A stretch of 64,000 nucleotides of DNA from CAVOEB01 sp965249645 (GCA_965249645.1 CBDFML010000011.1:310001-374000); one strand, 5' to 3'; positions 34,086 through 44,963 are shown, counted from the stretch's first letter. Numbers and translations: made by a program. Notes: generated from the letters alone by a model not told the origin.

Positions 34086-34098
34086 ATCGCTTGCGCGC

Positions 34099-35316
34099 CT
34101 AGTTCACCGGTGCGAAGGGTCCGTCGCCGCGCACCGCGTGGGCGATCATCCTGTGGAAATGCGCCGTGCCGCCGTCCCAGAAGGGCGCGAACCGGCCGCC
34201 GTCATAGGCGGCGCTTTGGCGCCCCAGCTGCATCCGGGCGCAGACGTCCTCGTCCTCGACGTTGAGCTTGCCCCATTCGGCCGCAACCTCGTCGCGGGCG
34301 CCGGCGTAGTCCGGCTCATGGGCGGCATCGCCCACATAGTAGAACCAGATGTTCATAACGCAGCGGTCGGGTGCCACCGGGTCGAAGGTCACGAACTGGG
34401 CGTTGTTCGGATACACATTGATTGCTGCATTTGGAAACAGCGCGATATAGGTCATCAGGTTCTTCTTGTCCGGGGCCAGATCGGGCTGATCGGGCAACGC
34501 GGGCGCGTTGCTCTCCGGCGTGATGCCGCGGCCCTCCGTGGCGAGGGGATAGAAGTTTATCAGGTGGCGGCCCTCGATCTGCATCGCCTGGCGGTAGTCG
34601 TGGTCCATCATCTGGTGCAGGGCGGGATGAACCGCGTAGACGTGGTAATAGTCGCAATAGTTCTCCACCGAGAGCTTCCAGTTGCTGGCAAACTCGTATG
34701 ATTCGTGGCGATCGCAGCGAAACGAACCGATGTTGTAGCCCTCGAAACGCGTGAGCGCTGGCCCCAGATAGTCCTCGAAGCCGGGCGCTTTTCCGTCGAT
34801 ATTGACGAACACCCAGTCGTGCCAGACATGGCTGCGCACGGAAAACAGGCAGGCGTCGTCGCCGCCCGCCTCGCCCGCGTCGTGCTTGTTCAGTCCGTGA
34901 TAGTGGGGCCGGCCCCGCAAGGCCCCGTCGAGCTCATAGGTCCAGCGGTGATAGACGCAGGTCATCGCCCGGACCCCGTTCACGGGCTCGGCCAGCAGCC
35001 GCGCGCCCCGGTGCAGCCAGACATTGTGGAAAACCCGGACCTGCCGGTCCTTGCCGCGCACCAGGATCAGCGGATGGCCCGCCACCTCGACGGGCCGGGC
35101 GCCGCCGACCTCGGAAATCTCTCCCGCCCGCCCGGCGAAAACCCAGCCCCGGGGAAACAGATGCTTCTTTTCGAGATCGAGGAACGCTTCGCTAGTAAAC
35201 GCCTGGTTGGGCAGCCCGCGCACCGCTTCGGTCGGTCCCTCGAGCCTGGCCAGCACATCGTCCGAAACGGCCGTTTGCGCCGCATCCCAATGGGCTGTCT
35301 GGGTCGTGTCGGTCAT
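34099..35316 (-). CDS. Rieske oxygenase-like protein with a lost cluster ligand (copy B)
   Basis: 405 residues, clearly paralogous to copy C: same N terminus, GWVFAGRA, ARPVEVAGHPLILVRGKD and identical C-terminal HAVRGDGPFAPVN. The Rieske motif reads NVWLHRGARL, so the first cysteine ligand is Trp100 (codon complement 35017-35019); H102, C120 and H123 remain. The catalytic iron site VENYCDYYHVYAVHP is intact. Without one Cys a normal [2Fe-2S] Rieske centre is not expected. The frame is otherwise open, so it may be newly decayed, or the base call may be wrong. Confidence 0.82.
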   Translation of the reverse strand: MTDTTQTAHWDAAQTAVSDDVLARLEGPTEAVRGLPNQAFTSEAFLDLEKKHLFPRGWVFAGRAGEISEVGGARPVEVAGHPLILVRGKDRQVRVFHNVWLHRGARLLAEPVNGVRAMTCVYHRWTYELDGALRGRPHYHGLNKHDAGEAGGDDACLFSVRSHVWHDWVFVNIDGKAPGFEDYLGPALTRFEGYNIGSFRCDRHESYEFASNWKLSVENYCDYYHVYAVHPALHQMMDHDYRQAMQIEGRHLINFYPLATEGRGITPESNAPALPDQPDLAPDKKNLMTYIALFPNAAINVYPNNAQFVTFDPVAPDRCVMNIWFYYVGDAAHEPDYAGARDEVAAEWGKLNVEDEDVCARMQLGRQSAAYDGGRFAPFWDGGTAHFHRMIAHAVRGDGPFAPVN

Positions 35317-35477
35317 GGCAACGCCTCGCTTGGGTCCGGGGTCGCGACCCTAGCGCGTTCGTTTGGGCGCTGCAACGCAACCCGCCGGGCGGCGGTGCAA
35401 CGGCCGGATGGGAGGGGCGGAGGGAGAATCGCGTCCCGCGTATTGATGACACCATTACTACGCGCTCCTCTCCGTGA
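35317..35477. promoter_or_regulatory. Upstream region of Rieske copy B, duplicated upstream of copy C
   Basis: No gene seen. The stretch just before the copy B start (CCTAGCGCG, then GGGCGCTGCAACGCAACCCG) lines up with that before copy C (CTCTAGCGCG, then CGGCGTTGCGCAACGCATCCCG), so the promoter region was copied with the gene. The remainder is GC-rich and featureless. Confidence 0.4.
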
Positions 35478-35618
35478 GACCGGCGCGAGAACGGGCGCGG
35501 CTTACGCTCGGAGGTCTCCTACGCCATGTGGGCGGATATCTAGACTCAGGCCAAGGTCGCTGAAGTCGACCTCGCTGACGGACGGGCTCTTGGCCGTCCC
35601 CGGGAGTCGGCCGAATAG
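35478..35618 (+). pseudogene. Decayed 3' end of a second amidohydrolase copy
   Basis: 47 codons in one frame match the last codons of the amidohydrolase at 33.1-33.3 kb: ENGRGLRSEVSYAMWADI, stop, then TQAKVAEVDLADGRALGRP and RESAE followed by TAG. The intact gene has ENARRLRSEFSYAMWADVY, TQAKVAEVGLADGRSLKGP and REAAE. A TAG (35541-35543) replaces the Tyr codon. Upstream of about 35478 the likeness ends. The final stop lies 10 bases from the stop of convergent Rieske copy C, mirroring the amidohydrolase/copy B arrangement. Confidence 0.88.
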
Positions 35619-35628
35619 ACCGACGCGC

Positions 35629-36849
35629 TTAGTTCACCGGTGCGAAGGGGCCGTCGCCGCGCACCGCGTGGGCGATCATCTTGTGGAAACTGGCCGTGCC
35701 CTGGTCCCAGTAGGGCGCGAGCCGGCCGCCGTCGTAGCCTTCGCAGCGCCGCCCCTGCTGAATGCGCCGGCACACGTCTTCGTCTTCGGCGTTGAGGCTC
35801 GTCCATTCGTTGTAGACCAGGTCCCGGGCCGTCTCGTGCTCGGGCGCCTCGGCAGCGTCGCCCACGAAGTAGTACCACATACGCATGACGCAACGGTCCG
35901 CGGCGACGGGCTCGAACAAGATGAACTGGAGGTTCCCCGCCGCGATCACAATCGTCACGTTCGGAAACAGGTTGACCGTCACTTGCGTTGCCATCAGCTC
36001 GTCGGCCAGGCCGGCAATCGCGGGCAGTCCCGGGCCTTCCGGATCCAGGGTCAGACCGCGGCTGGGGCCCACCATCGTGTTCGTTATGAGCAAGTGAACT
36101 CCGCCGGGGAAGGCCATGGACCGGTCGTCGTTGGTGTACGTCCGGTCGAGTTCCGGATGCACCTTGAACACGTGGTAGGTGTCGCAGAAGTTTTCGACCG
36201 CGAGCTTCCAGTTGCACTGAAACTCGAACTCGTCGTGATAGGCAAAATTGAATTGCGTCTCGTCCCACTCTTCGAAGTGCCCCGCCACCGGCGCGATATA
36301 GTCCTCGAACGCCGGCGCCTTGCCGTCGATGTTCACGAAAACCCAGTCGTGCCAGGTAACACTGCGAACCCCGAACAGGCAGTCGCGGTCGTTGTCGCCG
36401 CTGTTCGCCCGATCGTGCTTTTCGGGGCCGTGGTAATGGGGCCGGGAGGCAAGGGTTCCATCCAGTTTGTACGACCAGGCGTGATACGGGCAGGTCAGCG
36501 CTGCCGTCCCTCGCAAGGCTTCGGTGACCAGTCGGGCGCCGCGGTGCAGACAGACATTTTGAAACACCCGGATTTGTTTGTCCTTGCCGCGGACCAGGAT
36601 CAGCGGGTGGCCCGCCACCTCGACGGGCCGGGCATCGCCCGGCTCGGAAATGTCGCTCGCTCGCCCGGCGAAGACCCAGCCTCGCGGAAAAAGGTGTTTC
36701 TTCTCGAGTTCGAGAAACGCGTCGGAGATAAACGCCTCGTTGGGCAGGCCGCGGACCGCCTCCGTTGGTCCCGCGAGCTTTGCCAGCACATCGTCGGAAA
36801 TCGCAGCGAGAGCCGCGTCGTAGTCGCTCGACGGGGTCGTATCGGCCAT
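35629..36849 (-). CDS. Rieske non-haem iron oxygenase, alpha subunit (copy C)
   Basis: 406 residues, paralogue of copy B with all ligands kept: C100 and H102 in NVCLHRGARL, C120 and H123 in LTCPYHAWSY, and the iron site VENFCDTYHVFKVHP. The N-terminal half is closest to copy B; the region 200-330 is more divergent, suggesting different substrate pockets. The long N-terminal extension before the Rieske domain differs from copy A. It lies between the amidohydrolase remnant and the 47-codon gene. Confidence 0.88.
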   Translation of the reverse strand: MADTTPSSDYDAALAAISDDVLAKLAGPTEAVRGLPNEAFISDAFLELEKKHLFPRGWVFAGRASDISEPGDARPVEVAGHPLILVRGKDKQIRVFQNVCLHRGARLVTEALRGTAALTCPYHAWSYKLDGTLASRPHYHGPEKHDRANSGDNDRDCLFGVRSVTWHDWVFVNIDGKAPAFEDYIAPVAGHFEEWDETQFNFAYHDEFEFQCNWKLAVENFCDTYHVFKVHPELDRTYTNDDRSMAFPGGVHLLITNTMVGPSRGLTLDPEGPGLPAIAGLADELMATQVTVNLFPNVTIVIAAGNLQFILFEPVAADRCVMRMWYYFVGDAAEAPEHETARDLVYNEWTSLNAEDEDVCRRIQQGRRCEGYDGGRLAPYWDQGTASFHKMIAHAVRGDGPFAPVN

Positions 36850-36941
36850 GGCAAGGTTACCCTCAGGTTTTGCATCATGACTCTAGCGCGATAGCTCGGC
36901 GTTGCGCAACGCATCCCGGCGATGGATCGGCGTTACACAAC

Positions 36942-36967
36942 AAAAAAGGGCCCGGTTTCCCGGGCCC
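36942..36967 (-). terminator. Rho-independent terminator of the 47-codon gene
   Basis: On the minus strand GGGCCCGG and CCGGGCCC form a perfect 8-bp stem with a GAAA loop, followed by six T residues. It lies 33 bases after the stop of the small gene and 92 bases before the start of Rieske copy C, so it separates the two transcripts. It is the only textbook intrinsic terminator noticed in the window. Confidence 0.9.
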
Positions 36968-36999
36968 TCCTTTGTTCGAGCGTTTTGCCGTGAAGCGGT

Positions 37000-37143
37000 C
37001 TAGCGGCCCCGAATCTCGTTTTTCTGGCGGCCCGGACGGGCCCGGTGGCGGGCATTGGCCTCAATCGACGGGGCGGTGGCGATGCAGGCCATGGGAGAAA
37101 GAGTGCCGAAGAGGATCGCGAAGATTGAGGGCTGATGGGTCAT
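37000..37143 (-). CDS. Small hydrophobic/basic protein of unknown function
   Basis: 47 residues. Seen: AAGGAGA lies 6-7 bases before the ATG, and a perfect intrinsic terminator follows 33 bases after the TAG, so the gene has all expression signals. The first half is hydrophobic (SIFAILFGTLSPMACIATA), possibly one short membrane segment or signal; the second half is basic (RHRARPGRQKNEIRGR). No family recognised. It is divergent from the SARP-type regulator and could be its target or partner. A short leader peptide is an alternative. Confidence 0.68.
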   Translation of the reverse strand: MTHQPSIFAILFGTLSPMACIATAPSIEANARHRARPGRQKNEIRGR

Positions 37144-37154
37144 TTATCGTCTCC

Positions 37155-37347
37155 TTCGGGGTTGTCGCGAAAGCCGCCTTGGCTTTGCGTGTGTTCATGG
37201 GTCTCTTTTACCGGGCGCCCGTGAATCCCCTGTTCGACGGTCGTGAAAAGACCGGGGAAAGCCCTTTTCCTATCGTGAAAAAAACGTTAAAAACGGCTTA
37301 GGGCGTTAAATTTGGGCAGATAAAAAGCGACAGGGGTAGAAGCAACC
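37155..37347. promoter_or_regulatory. Divergent promoter region, 47-codon gene and SARP-type regulator
   Basis: 193 bases without a gene. The part next to the regulator is AT-rich (GTGAAAAAAACG, then GTTAAAAACGG and GCGTTAAATTTGG), unlike its surroundings, and holds two similar GTTAAA patches that may be binding sites. No consensus promoter can be assigned with confidence. Confidence 0.4.
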
Positions 37348-40300
37348 GTGGCATCCGTCGAAATCAGATTGCTCGGCGGCTTCGAGGCGAAGCTGACGGG
37401 CGGAGCCTCTATCGAGCTCCCGATCCGCAAGGCCGAATTGCTGCTGGCCTGTCTCGCGTTCTCGCCGGGCCGGCCCAAGCCGCGCGAAAAGCTGATGGCC
37501 CTGCTCTGGAGCGGGCGCGACGATTCCCAGGCGCGGGGCAGCCTGCGCCATGCGCTCAGTGCCCTGCGCAAGGGCTTCAGCGAGATCGAGCCCTCGCCGC
37601 TTCTGAGCGACCGCGCAAGCGTTGATCTCGATCCCGGGGCGCTTGACGTCGATGTTCTGCATTTCGAGGCGCTGGCGGTTGAGGCCACGCCCGGGGCGCT
37701 CGACGAGGCGGCGGCGCTCTACCGGGGCGATCTGCTCGACGGCATCCCGGTTCGCGATCCCGAGTTCGAGGACTGGCTGGCGGCCGAGCGCGCGCGGCTT
37801 CGCGACGTGGCGCTCGGCGTGTTCGCCCGGCTGCTCGATCACCAGGCGGGGCACGCAACACCCGATCGGGCCGTTGCCACCGCGCGCCGGCTGCTCGATC
37901 TCGATCCTTTGCGCGAGGCAAGTCACCGGGCGCTCATGACACTCTTTGCTGCGTCCGGCGAGCGGGCGGCCGCGCTCCAGCAGTTCGAGACCTGCCGCGC
38001 CCTGCTCGAACGCGAGCTGGGCATCGCGCCAGACCCCGAAACCGAGGCGCTGTGCGAGACAATCCGCGCGGGCGACGCCCCGGCTTCGTCGGCCGGGAGT
38101 TTGCCGCCCGCCTATCCGGCGTCGCCGCCCGAGCCGTCTGCCCCAGCCGCGCCCGCTGAAACGGCGGAGCCTGCCGAGACCCTCAGCGTGGCCGTCCTCC
38201 CTTTCCGCAACCTCACCGGCGATACGGGCGAGGAGCATTACGTCGACGGCTTCACCGAAGAGGTCATGAACCGCCTCTCCCGGTTCCGCCAACTCGACGT
38301 CTCCCCGAGCCGGTCCGCGTTTGCCTACAAGGACAGGGCCCAGACCGTGCCCGAGATCGCGCAGGAACTCGGCGTGCGCTATGTCGTCGAAGGCACCGTG
38401 CGATTGGAGGACGATCGCCTGCGCGTGACCGCCCAGTTCGTCGACGCGGTGGACGACCGACAGGTCTGGGCCGAGAACTTCGATCATGCGGCGGCGGAGC
38501 GGTTCGTCGCGCGGGACACGATCGCGGGCCGGATTGCGGCTTCGCTCGGCGCCATCAAGGGCGGCGTGGTGTCCCGGACCGCGCTGGGCCGATCCCGCCG
38601 CAAGGCGGAAGAGAACCGAACCATCGACGATCTCTACGTGCTCGGGACCGAGCATCAGATGCGCTATACGAAGGCCGACATCGAGATTTCCAGAGCGTTG
38701 TTCGACAAGGCCCTTATGCTCGATCCCAGTGCGGAGAAAGTCTTGATCGGACAGGCGTGGAACGACGTCATCGAATGGCGTTCCGGTTGGACCGAAGATC
38801 GCGAAGGCGCTAACGCGCGAGCCCTGATGCTTGCCGACAAGGCTGCCGCTCTTGATCCTTCGGATCCCGAAGTCATTTGGCTTCGGGGTGCGATCGCCTT
38901 GTTCGTCGGTGGCGATTTTGACAGCGCCGCCCGTCACTATCGCGAGGCGATGAGGCTCAATCCGAACGCGGCGGAAATCCTTGCCCACTGGGGATTGGCC
39001 CTCGGCTACGGCGGGCGGGCGGAAGAAGGGATCGCCGCCGCTCAGGAAGCGATCGCGCTCAATCCACTTCATCCCCTCCGGTTTTATTGGGCGCTCGGCA
39101 TTCCGGCCTATGTGGCGCAACGCTACGACGACGCTATCGACGCGCTCGAGCATGCCGTCTCGGGCGGCAAGACAGGGCCGATAGCACAATATTATCTGGC
39201 GGCGAGCTACGCGCAGGCAGGGAGGCTCGACGAGGCGCGCTCGCTCGCCGGTGCCCTGCGCGCGGAGCGCGCCGAATGGACGGCGGAACGGCTGTCGGAT
39301 CGCGAACCATTCAAGTTCGACGCCGATCGCGAGCACGTTTTGGAGGGCTTACGCAAGGCGGGTCTGGGAGAGGTGGAGGGGCCCACCCTATCGCCCGGCC
39401 CGCCCGCCCGACCGTCCGTGGTGGTGCTGCCCTTCGCCAACCTCTCGGCGGATACGGAGCACGACTATTTCGTCGACGGCATGACGGAGGACATCACCAC
39501 CGAGCTCGCCCGCTTTCGCACACTGACGGTGATCGCGAGCCAGTCGGCCATGACCTACAAGGGCCGCGCGGTCGATCCGCGCGACGTGGCCGACGAACTC
39601 GGCATTGCCTACGTCGTGCAAGGATCCGTGCGCCGCTCAGGCGAGCGCATCCGCATCGCCGCCCAGCTCGTCGATGCGCTCTCGGGCGAGCAGCTCTGGA
39701 ACCAGCGTTACGACCGCAAGCTTGAAGACGTCTTCGCCATCCAGGACGAAGCCGTCCAGACCATCGTCTCCACGCTCACGAGCCATCTGCGCCTGGCCGA
39801 GGAAAAGCGCGCGAAACGCAAGCATCCGGCCAGCCTGCAGGCCTACGATTACGTGCTCCAGGCGGGCGATCCCTTTGTTTGCAAGAATGCACGCGAGACG
39901 GCAACCGTTCGCGGGCTCTGCGAGAAGGCCCTCGATCTCGATCCCGAGTATGTCGAGGCCGCTGTAGGCATCGCGGGCAGCCATATCCACGATCACGAAT
40001 TTTGCTGGACGCCGCCCGAGGCGAAATCGCTGGAAAAGGCGTTCGACTGGGCACGGCGCGCCGTCGAGCTCGACCAGAACAATGCCAGTGCCCATCACGC
40101 ACTCGGCTATGCCTATCTGCATGCGCATGACTATGACCGTGCGGAGGTTCATTACGAACGGTCCGTCGCGTTTAATCCCAGCGACGTGTCTGTAGCCGGC
40201 GACATCTGCTTTCTTCATGCCATGCGCGGCCGCGTCGACGATGTCATCGACGTTTGCGATCGCGGACGGCGGCAAAACCCCATGGCGCCCGACTGGTACG

Positions 40301-40620
40301 CCTGGAATCTGGCGTGTGCTCACTACATGGCAGGTCGTTTTACCGAGGCCCTTGCGGCCTTCGATCAGATCGCCGAATGGCAAGCGGAGGTTTACGACTT
40401 TGCCGCGGCCTGTCATGCCCAGCTCGGCAACGATGCCGAAGCGCGCCGTCTCATGGCGGAGTTCCATCGCCGGGTGAAGCCCATCGTCGCGGTCTATCCC
40501 GGGACCGATCGAGAGGCGTGGCGGCGCTATTACGCGACCGGCTACCCCTTCGAGTACGAAGAGAATCTCGAGCACCTGTTGGAAGGCCTCGAGAAGGCCG
40601 GGCTCTACGATCTCGCCTGA
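37348..40620 (+). CDS. SARP/BTAD transcriptional regulator with two TolB-like/TPR modules
   Basis: 1090 residues. 1-95: winged-helix Trans_reg_C domain (IRLLGGFEAKL, LLWSGRDDSQARGSLRHALSALRK). 100-245: BTAD domain (YRGDLLDGIPV, FEDWLAAER, LLDLDPLREASHRALM). 278-395: TolB/adenylate-cyclase-associated-like beta-propeller fragment (VAVLPFRNLTGDTGEEHYVDG). About 415-665: TPRs. 689-800: a second TolB-like module (VVVLPFANLSADTEHDYFVDG), then more TPRs to the end. GTG start after GTAGAAGC. Cytosolic, no TM. It probably controls neighbouring genes; the ligand is unknown. Confidence 0.85.
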   Translation: MASVEIRLLGGFEAKLTGGASIELPIRKAELLLACLAFSPGRPKPREKLMALLWSGRDDSQARGSLRHALSALRKGFSEIEPSPLLSDRASVDLDPGALDVDVLHFEALAVEATPGALDEAAALYRGDLLDGIPVRDPEFEDWLAAERARLRDVALGVFARLLDHQAGHATPDRAVATARRLLDLDPLREASHRALMTLFAASGERAAALQQFETCRALLERELGIAPDPETEALCETIRAGDAPASSAGSLPPAYPASPPEPSAPAAPAETAEPAETLSVAVLPFRNLTGDTGEEHYVDGFTEEVMNRLSRFRQLDVSPSRSAFAYKDRAQTVPEIAQELGVRYVVEGTVRLEDDRLRVTAQFVDAVDDRQVWAENFDHAAAERFVARDTIAGRIAASLGAIKGGVVSRTALGRSRRKAEENRTIDDLYVLGTEHQMRYTKADIEISRALFDKALMLDPSAEKVLIGQAWNDVIEWRSGWTEDREGANARALMLADKAAALDPSDPEVIWLRGAIALFVGGDFDSAARHYREAMRLNPNAAEILAHWGLALGYGGRAEEGIAAAQEAIALNPLHPLRFYWALGIPAYVAQRYDDAIDALEHAVSGGKTGPIAQYYLAASYAQAGRLDEARSLAGALRAERAEWTAERLSDREPFKFDADREHVLEGLRKAGLGEVEGPTLSPGPPARPSVVVLPFANLSADTEHDYFVDGMTEDITTELARFRTLTVIASQSAMTYKGRAVDPRDVADELGIAYVVQGSVRRSGERIRIAAQLVDALSGEQLWNQRYDRKLEDVFAIQDEAVQTIVSTLTSHLRLAEEKRAKRKHPASLQAYDYVLQAGDPFVCKNARETATVRGLCEKALDLDPEYVEAAVGIAGSHIHDHEFCWTPPEAKSLEKAFDWARRAVELDQNNASAHHALGYAYLHAHDYDRAEVHYERSVAFNPSDVSVAGDICFLHAMRGRVDDVIDVCDRGRRQNPMAPDWYAWNLACAHYMAGRFTEALAAFDQIAEWQAEVYDFAAACHAQLGNDAEARRLMAEFHRRVKPIVAVYPGTDREAWRRYYATGYPFEYEENLEHLLEGLEKAGLYDLA

Positions 40621-40645
40621 GCGTCGGGCGGGCCAGTGCCATTAA

Positions 40646-40681
40646 TACCCACAAAACGGCCCCCTTTTTTTATAGTGGGTA
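40646..40681. other. Inverted repeat after the SARP-type gene
   Basis: Perfect 7-base arms TACCCAC and GTGGGTA enclose 22 bases that include C5T7. It lies 26 bases after the regulator stop and 24 before the next start. It may be an operator for the next gene or part of a transcript end; the T-run sits inside the loop, so it is not a canonical terminator. Confidence 0.35.
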
Positions 40682-40704
40682 AATAAGCCGTCGTTCGAAG
40701 AAGG

Positions 40705-41421
40705 ATGCCGCCCTTGGCCCAACCCGTTCGCGTCACGCTAATGATCCGCGCCGTCGAGCGCGTGCTGGCGCTTCTGCTCGCGGTCTCGGTCGGGCTTGCG
40801 GTCGTTGCCTGGGGGCTCGAACATCTGGGTGACGAAACCCTGGCCACCGGTTTCGTGTACCAGTTCGGCTACGAGTACGAAGAGAACGTCCAGACCTGGT
40901 ACGCCGCCCTTCTGCTGCTGGCCTGCTCGGTGACGCTGTTCTTCATTGCCCACCAGGCCAAGGCGGACGGGGGCGCGTTTCGTGCGCCGCTGGTTCGTCC
41001 TCGGGCTGATCTTTTTCTATATCGCGACCGACGAAGCGGCGGTGATCCACGAACTGATCAACGGGATATGGCTCGAAGGCTATCGGGTGAGCGGATTGTT
41101 CTTCTTCATGTGGATCTACCCGGCCGCGGCCCTGCTCACGGTGTTCGCGGTCGCGTACTGGCGGTTCTTTTTTGCACTACCCGCCGGGATACGAGGCCGC
41201 GTGGCCGCGGCCGGCCTTATCTTTGTCGGCGGCGCGCTGGGCACCGAGGTACCGCTCGGCTTGTGGGCGTCGGTGCACGGCTATGAGAACTGGGTCTACG
41301 GCGCGGGCCAGACCGCGCAGGAGACCCTCGAGCTGGCCGGGACCTCGCTCTTCCTCGCTGCCCTGCTGCGCCACCTGGCGCGAGGCGAGGCGGGCGTGGC
41401 GATCTCGGTGGAGGCGGTTCG

Positions 41422-41425
<4 letters not shown>
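40705..41425 (+). pseudogene. Integral membrane protein gene with a +1 frameshift in a G run
   Basis: The first frame gives IRAVERVLALLLAVSVGLAV, GFVYQFGYEYEENVQTWYAA and LLLLACSVTLFFIAHQAKAD, then leaves register. The next frame continues RFVRRWFVLGLIFFYIATDEAAVIHEL, through several TM helices, to VAISVEAVR. The switch falls at the G5 run 40969-40973: removing one G joins both parts as ADGARFVRRW in a ~240-residue protein with about six TM helices. Function unknown. The final frame ends in a CTAG shared with the acnA stop. Real mutation or homopolymer error cannot be told apart. Confidence 0.72.
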
Positions 41426-44109
<2,684 letters not shown>

Positions 44110-44230
44110 GGGATTCTCCTTCGTGGACGGGGCGGGGCGATCTTGACGCTCAGAGGTTGCCAAATCGTGACCCGTCGGGGCGGCGAACCGATACGGTTAC
44201 TTTTACTTCGCCGCGTGCGATTCTTCCAGT

Positions 44231-44270
44231 GCTGCGCTATCTATCGGGTAGCGCTGCGCTATCTATCGGG
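44231..44270. repeat. 22-bp tandem repeat in the acnA/ccmA intergenic region
   Basis: GCTGCGCTATCTATCGGG occurs at 44231-44248 and again at 44253-44270, a period of 22, close to two helical turns. It lies 36-75 bases upstream of ccmA. It may be a duplicated operator or promoter element (each unit contains TATCTATC). No known regulator site is recognised. Confidence 0.6.
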
Positions 44271-44306
44271 GCGCATCGAGGCGACGAAAGGGCCGGCACG
44301 AGAATC

Positions 44307-44963
44307 ATGGCGGCGAGCGAAGCGACTACTGCCCGTTTCGAAGCGCGTGCGCTCGACTGCGAACGCGGCGGGCGGCGCGTCTTCGCGGGGCTCGATTTCG
44401 CGCTTTCCGCGGGCGGTGCGCTGGTGCTGCGCGGCGCAAACGGCTCGGGCAAATCGAGCCTGCTGCGCATTCTGGCCGGCCTGCTGCGCCCTGTCGGTGG
44501 CACCCTCGAGTGGGCCGGTGAACCCGTGGCTGAGGATCCCGACGCACACCGCGCGCGACTGCATTATGTCGGCCATCTCGACGCCCTGAAGACGACCCTC
44601 ACGGTCGGCGAGAACCTGGCCTTCTGGGCGGGCTTGCGCGGCTCCGTGGAGGGGGTTGGTGCGGGGCTCGATCACTTCGGGCTGGGCGAGCTTGCCGATA
44701 TGCCGGCGCGCTATCTCTCGGCGGGCCAGCGGCGGCGTGCCAGCCTCGTGCGGCTGGTTGCCAGCGAGGCCGCGCTGTGGCTGCTCGACGAACCGACGGT
44801 GACCCTCGACGACGCGTCGGTGGCGGCCTTGGGCCGCGCCATGGAGGCGCATCGGGCGGCAGGCGGGATTGTCGTGGTCGTGACCCACGACGCGCTCGAG
44901 ATTGCCGAAGCCCAAAGCCTCGACATGAGCGGCTTGGGCCCCCGCCCGGAGATCGAGCCGTGA
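44307..44963 (+). CDS. ccmA: Haem exporter ATP-binding protein CcmA
   Basis: 218 residues, ABC ATPase: Walker A LRGANGSGKSSLLRILAGLL, signature YLSAGQRRRASLVRLV (LSAGQ as in CcmA), Walker B ALWLLDEPTVTLD and His switch VVVTHDALEI. With CcmB, CcmC and CcmD it releases holo-CcmE for cytochrome c maturation. The ATG is taken from the MAAS start; the stop overlaps the ccmB GTG. Confidence 0.95.
   Translation: MAASEATTARFEARALDCERGGRRVFAGLDFALSAGGALVLRGANGSGKSSLLRILAGLLRPVGGTLEWAGEPVAEDPDAHRARLHYVGHLDALKTTLTVGENLAFWAGLRGSVEGVGAGLDHFGLGELADMPARYLSAGQRRRASLVRLVASEAALWLLDEPTVTLDDASVAALGRAMEAHRAAGGIVVVVTHDALEIAEAQSLDMSGLGPRPEIEP

Noticed and set aside
34705..36894. 729-codon plus-strand frame across the Rieske copies
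   Set aside because: It is the reverse shadow of two real Rieske genes and repeats itself only because those genes are paralogous.
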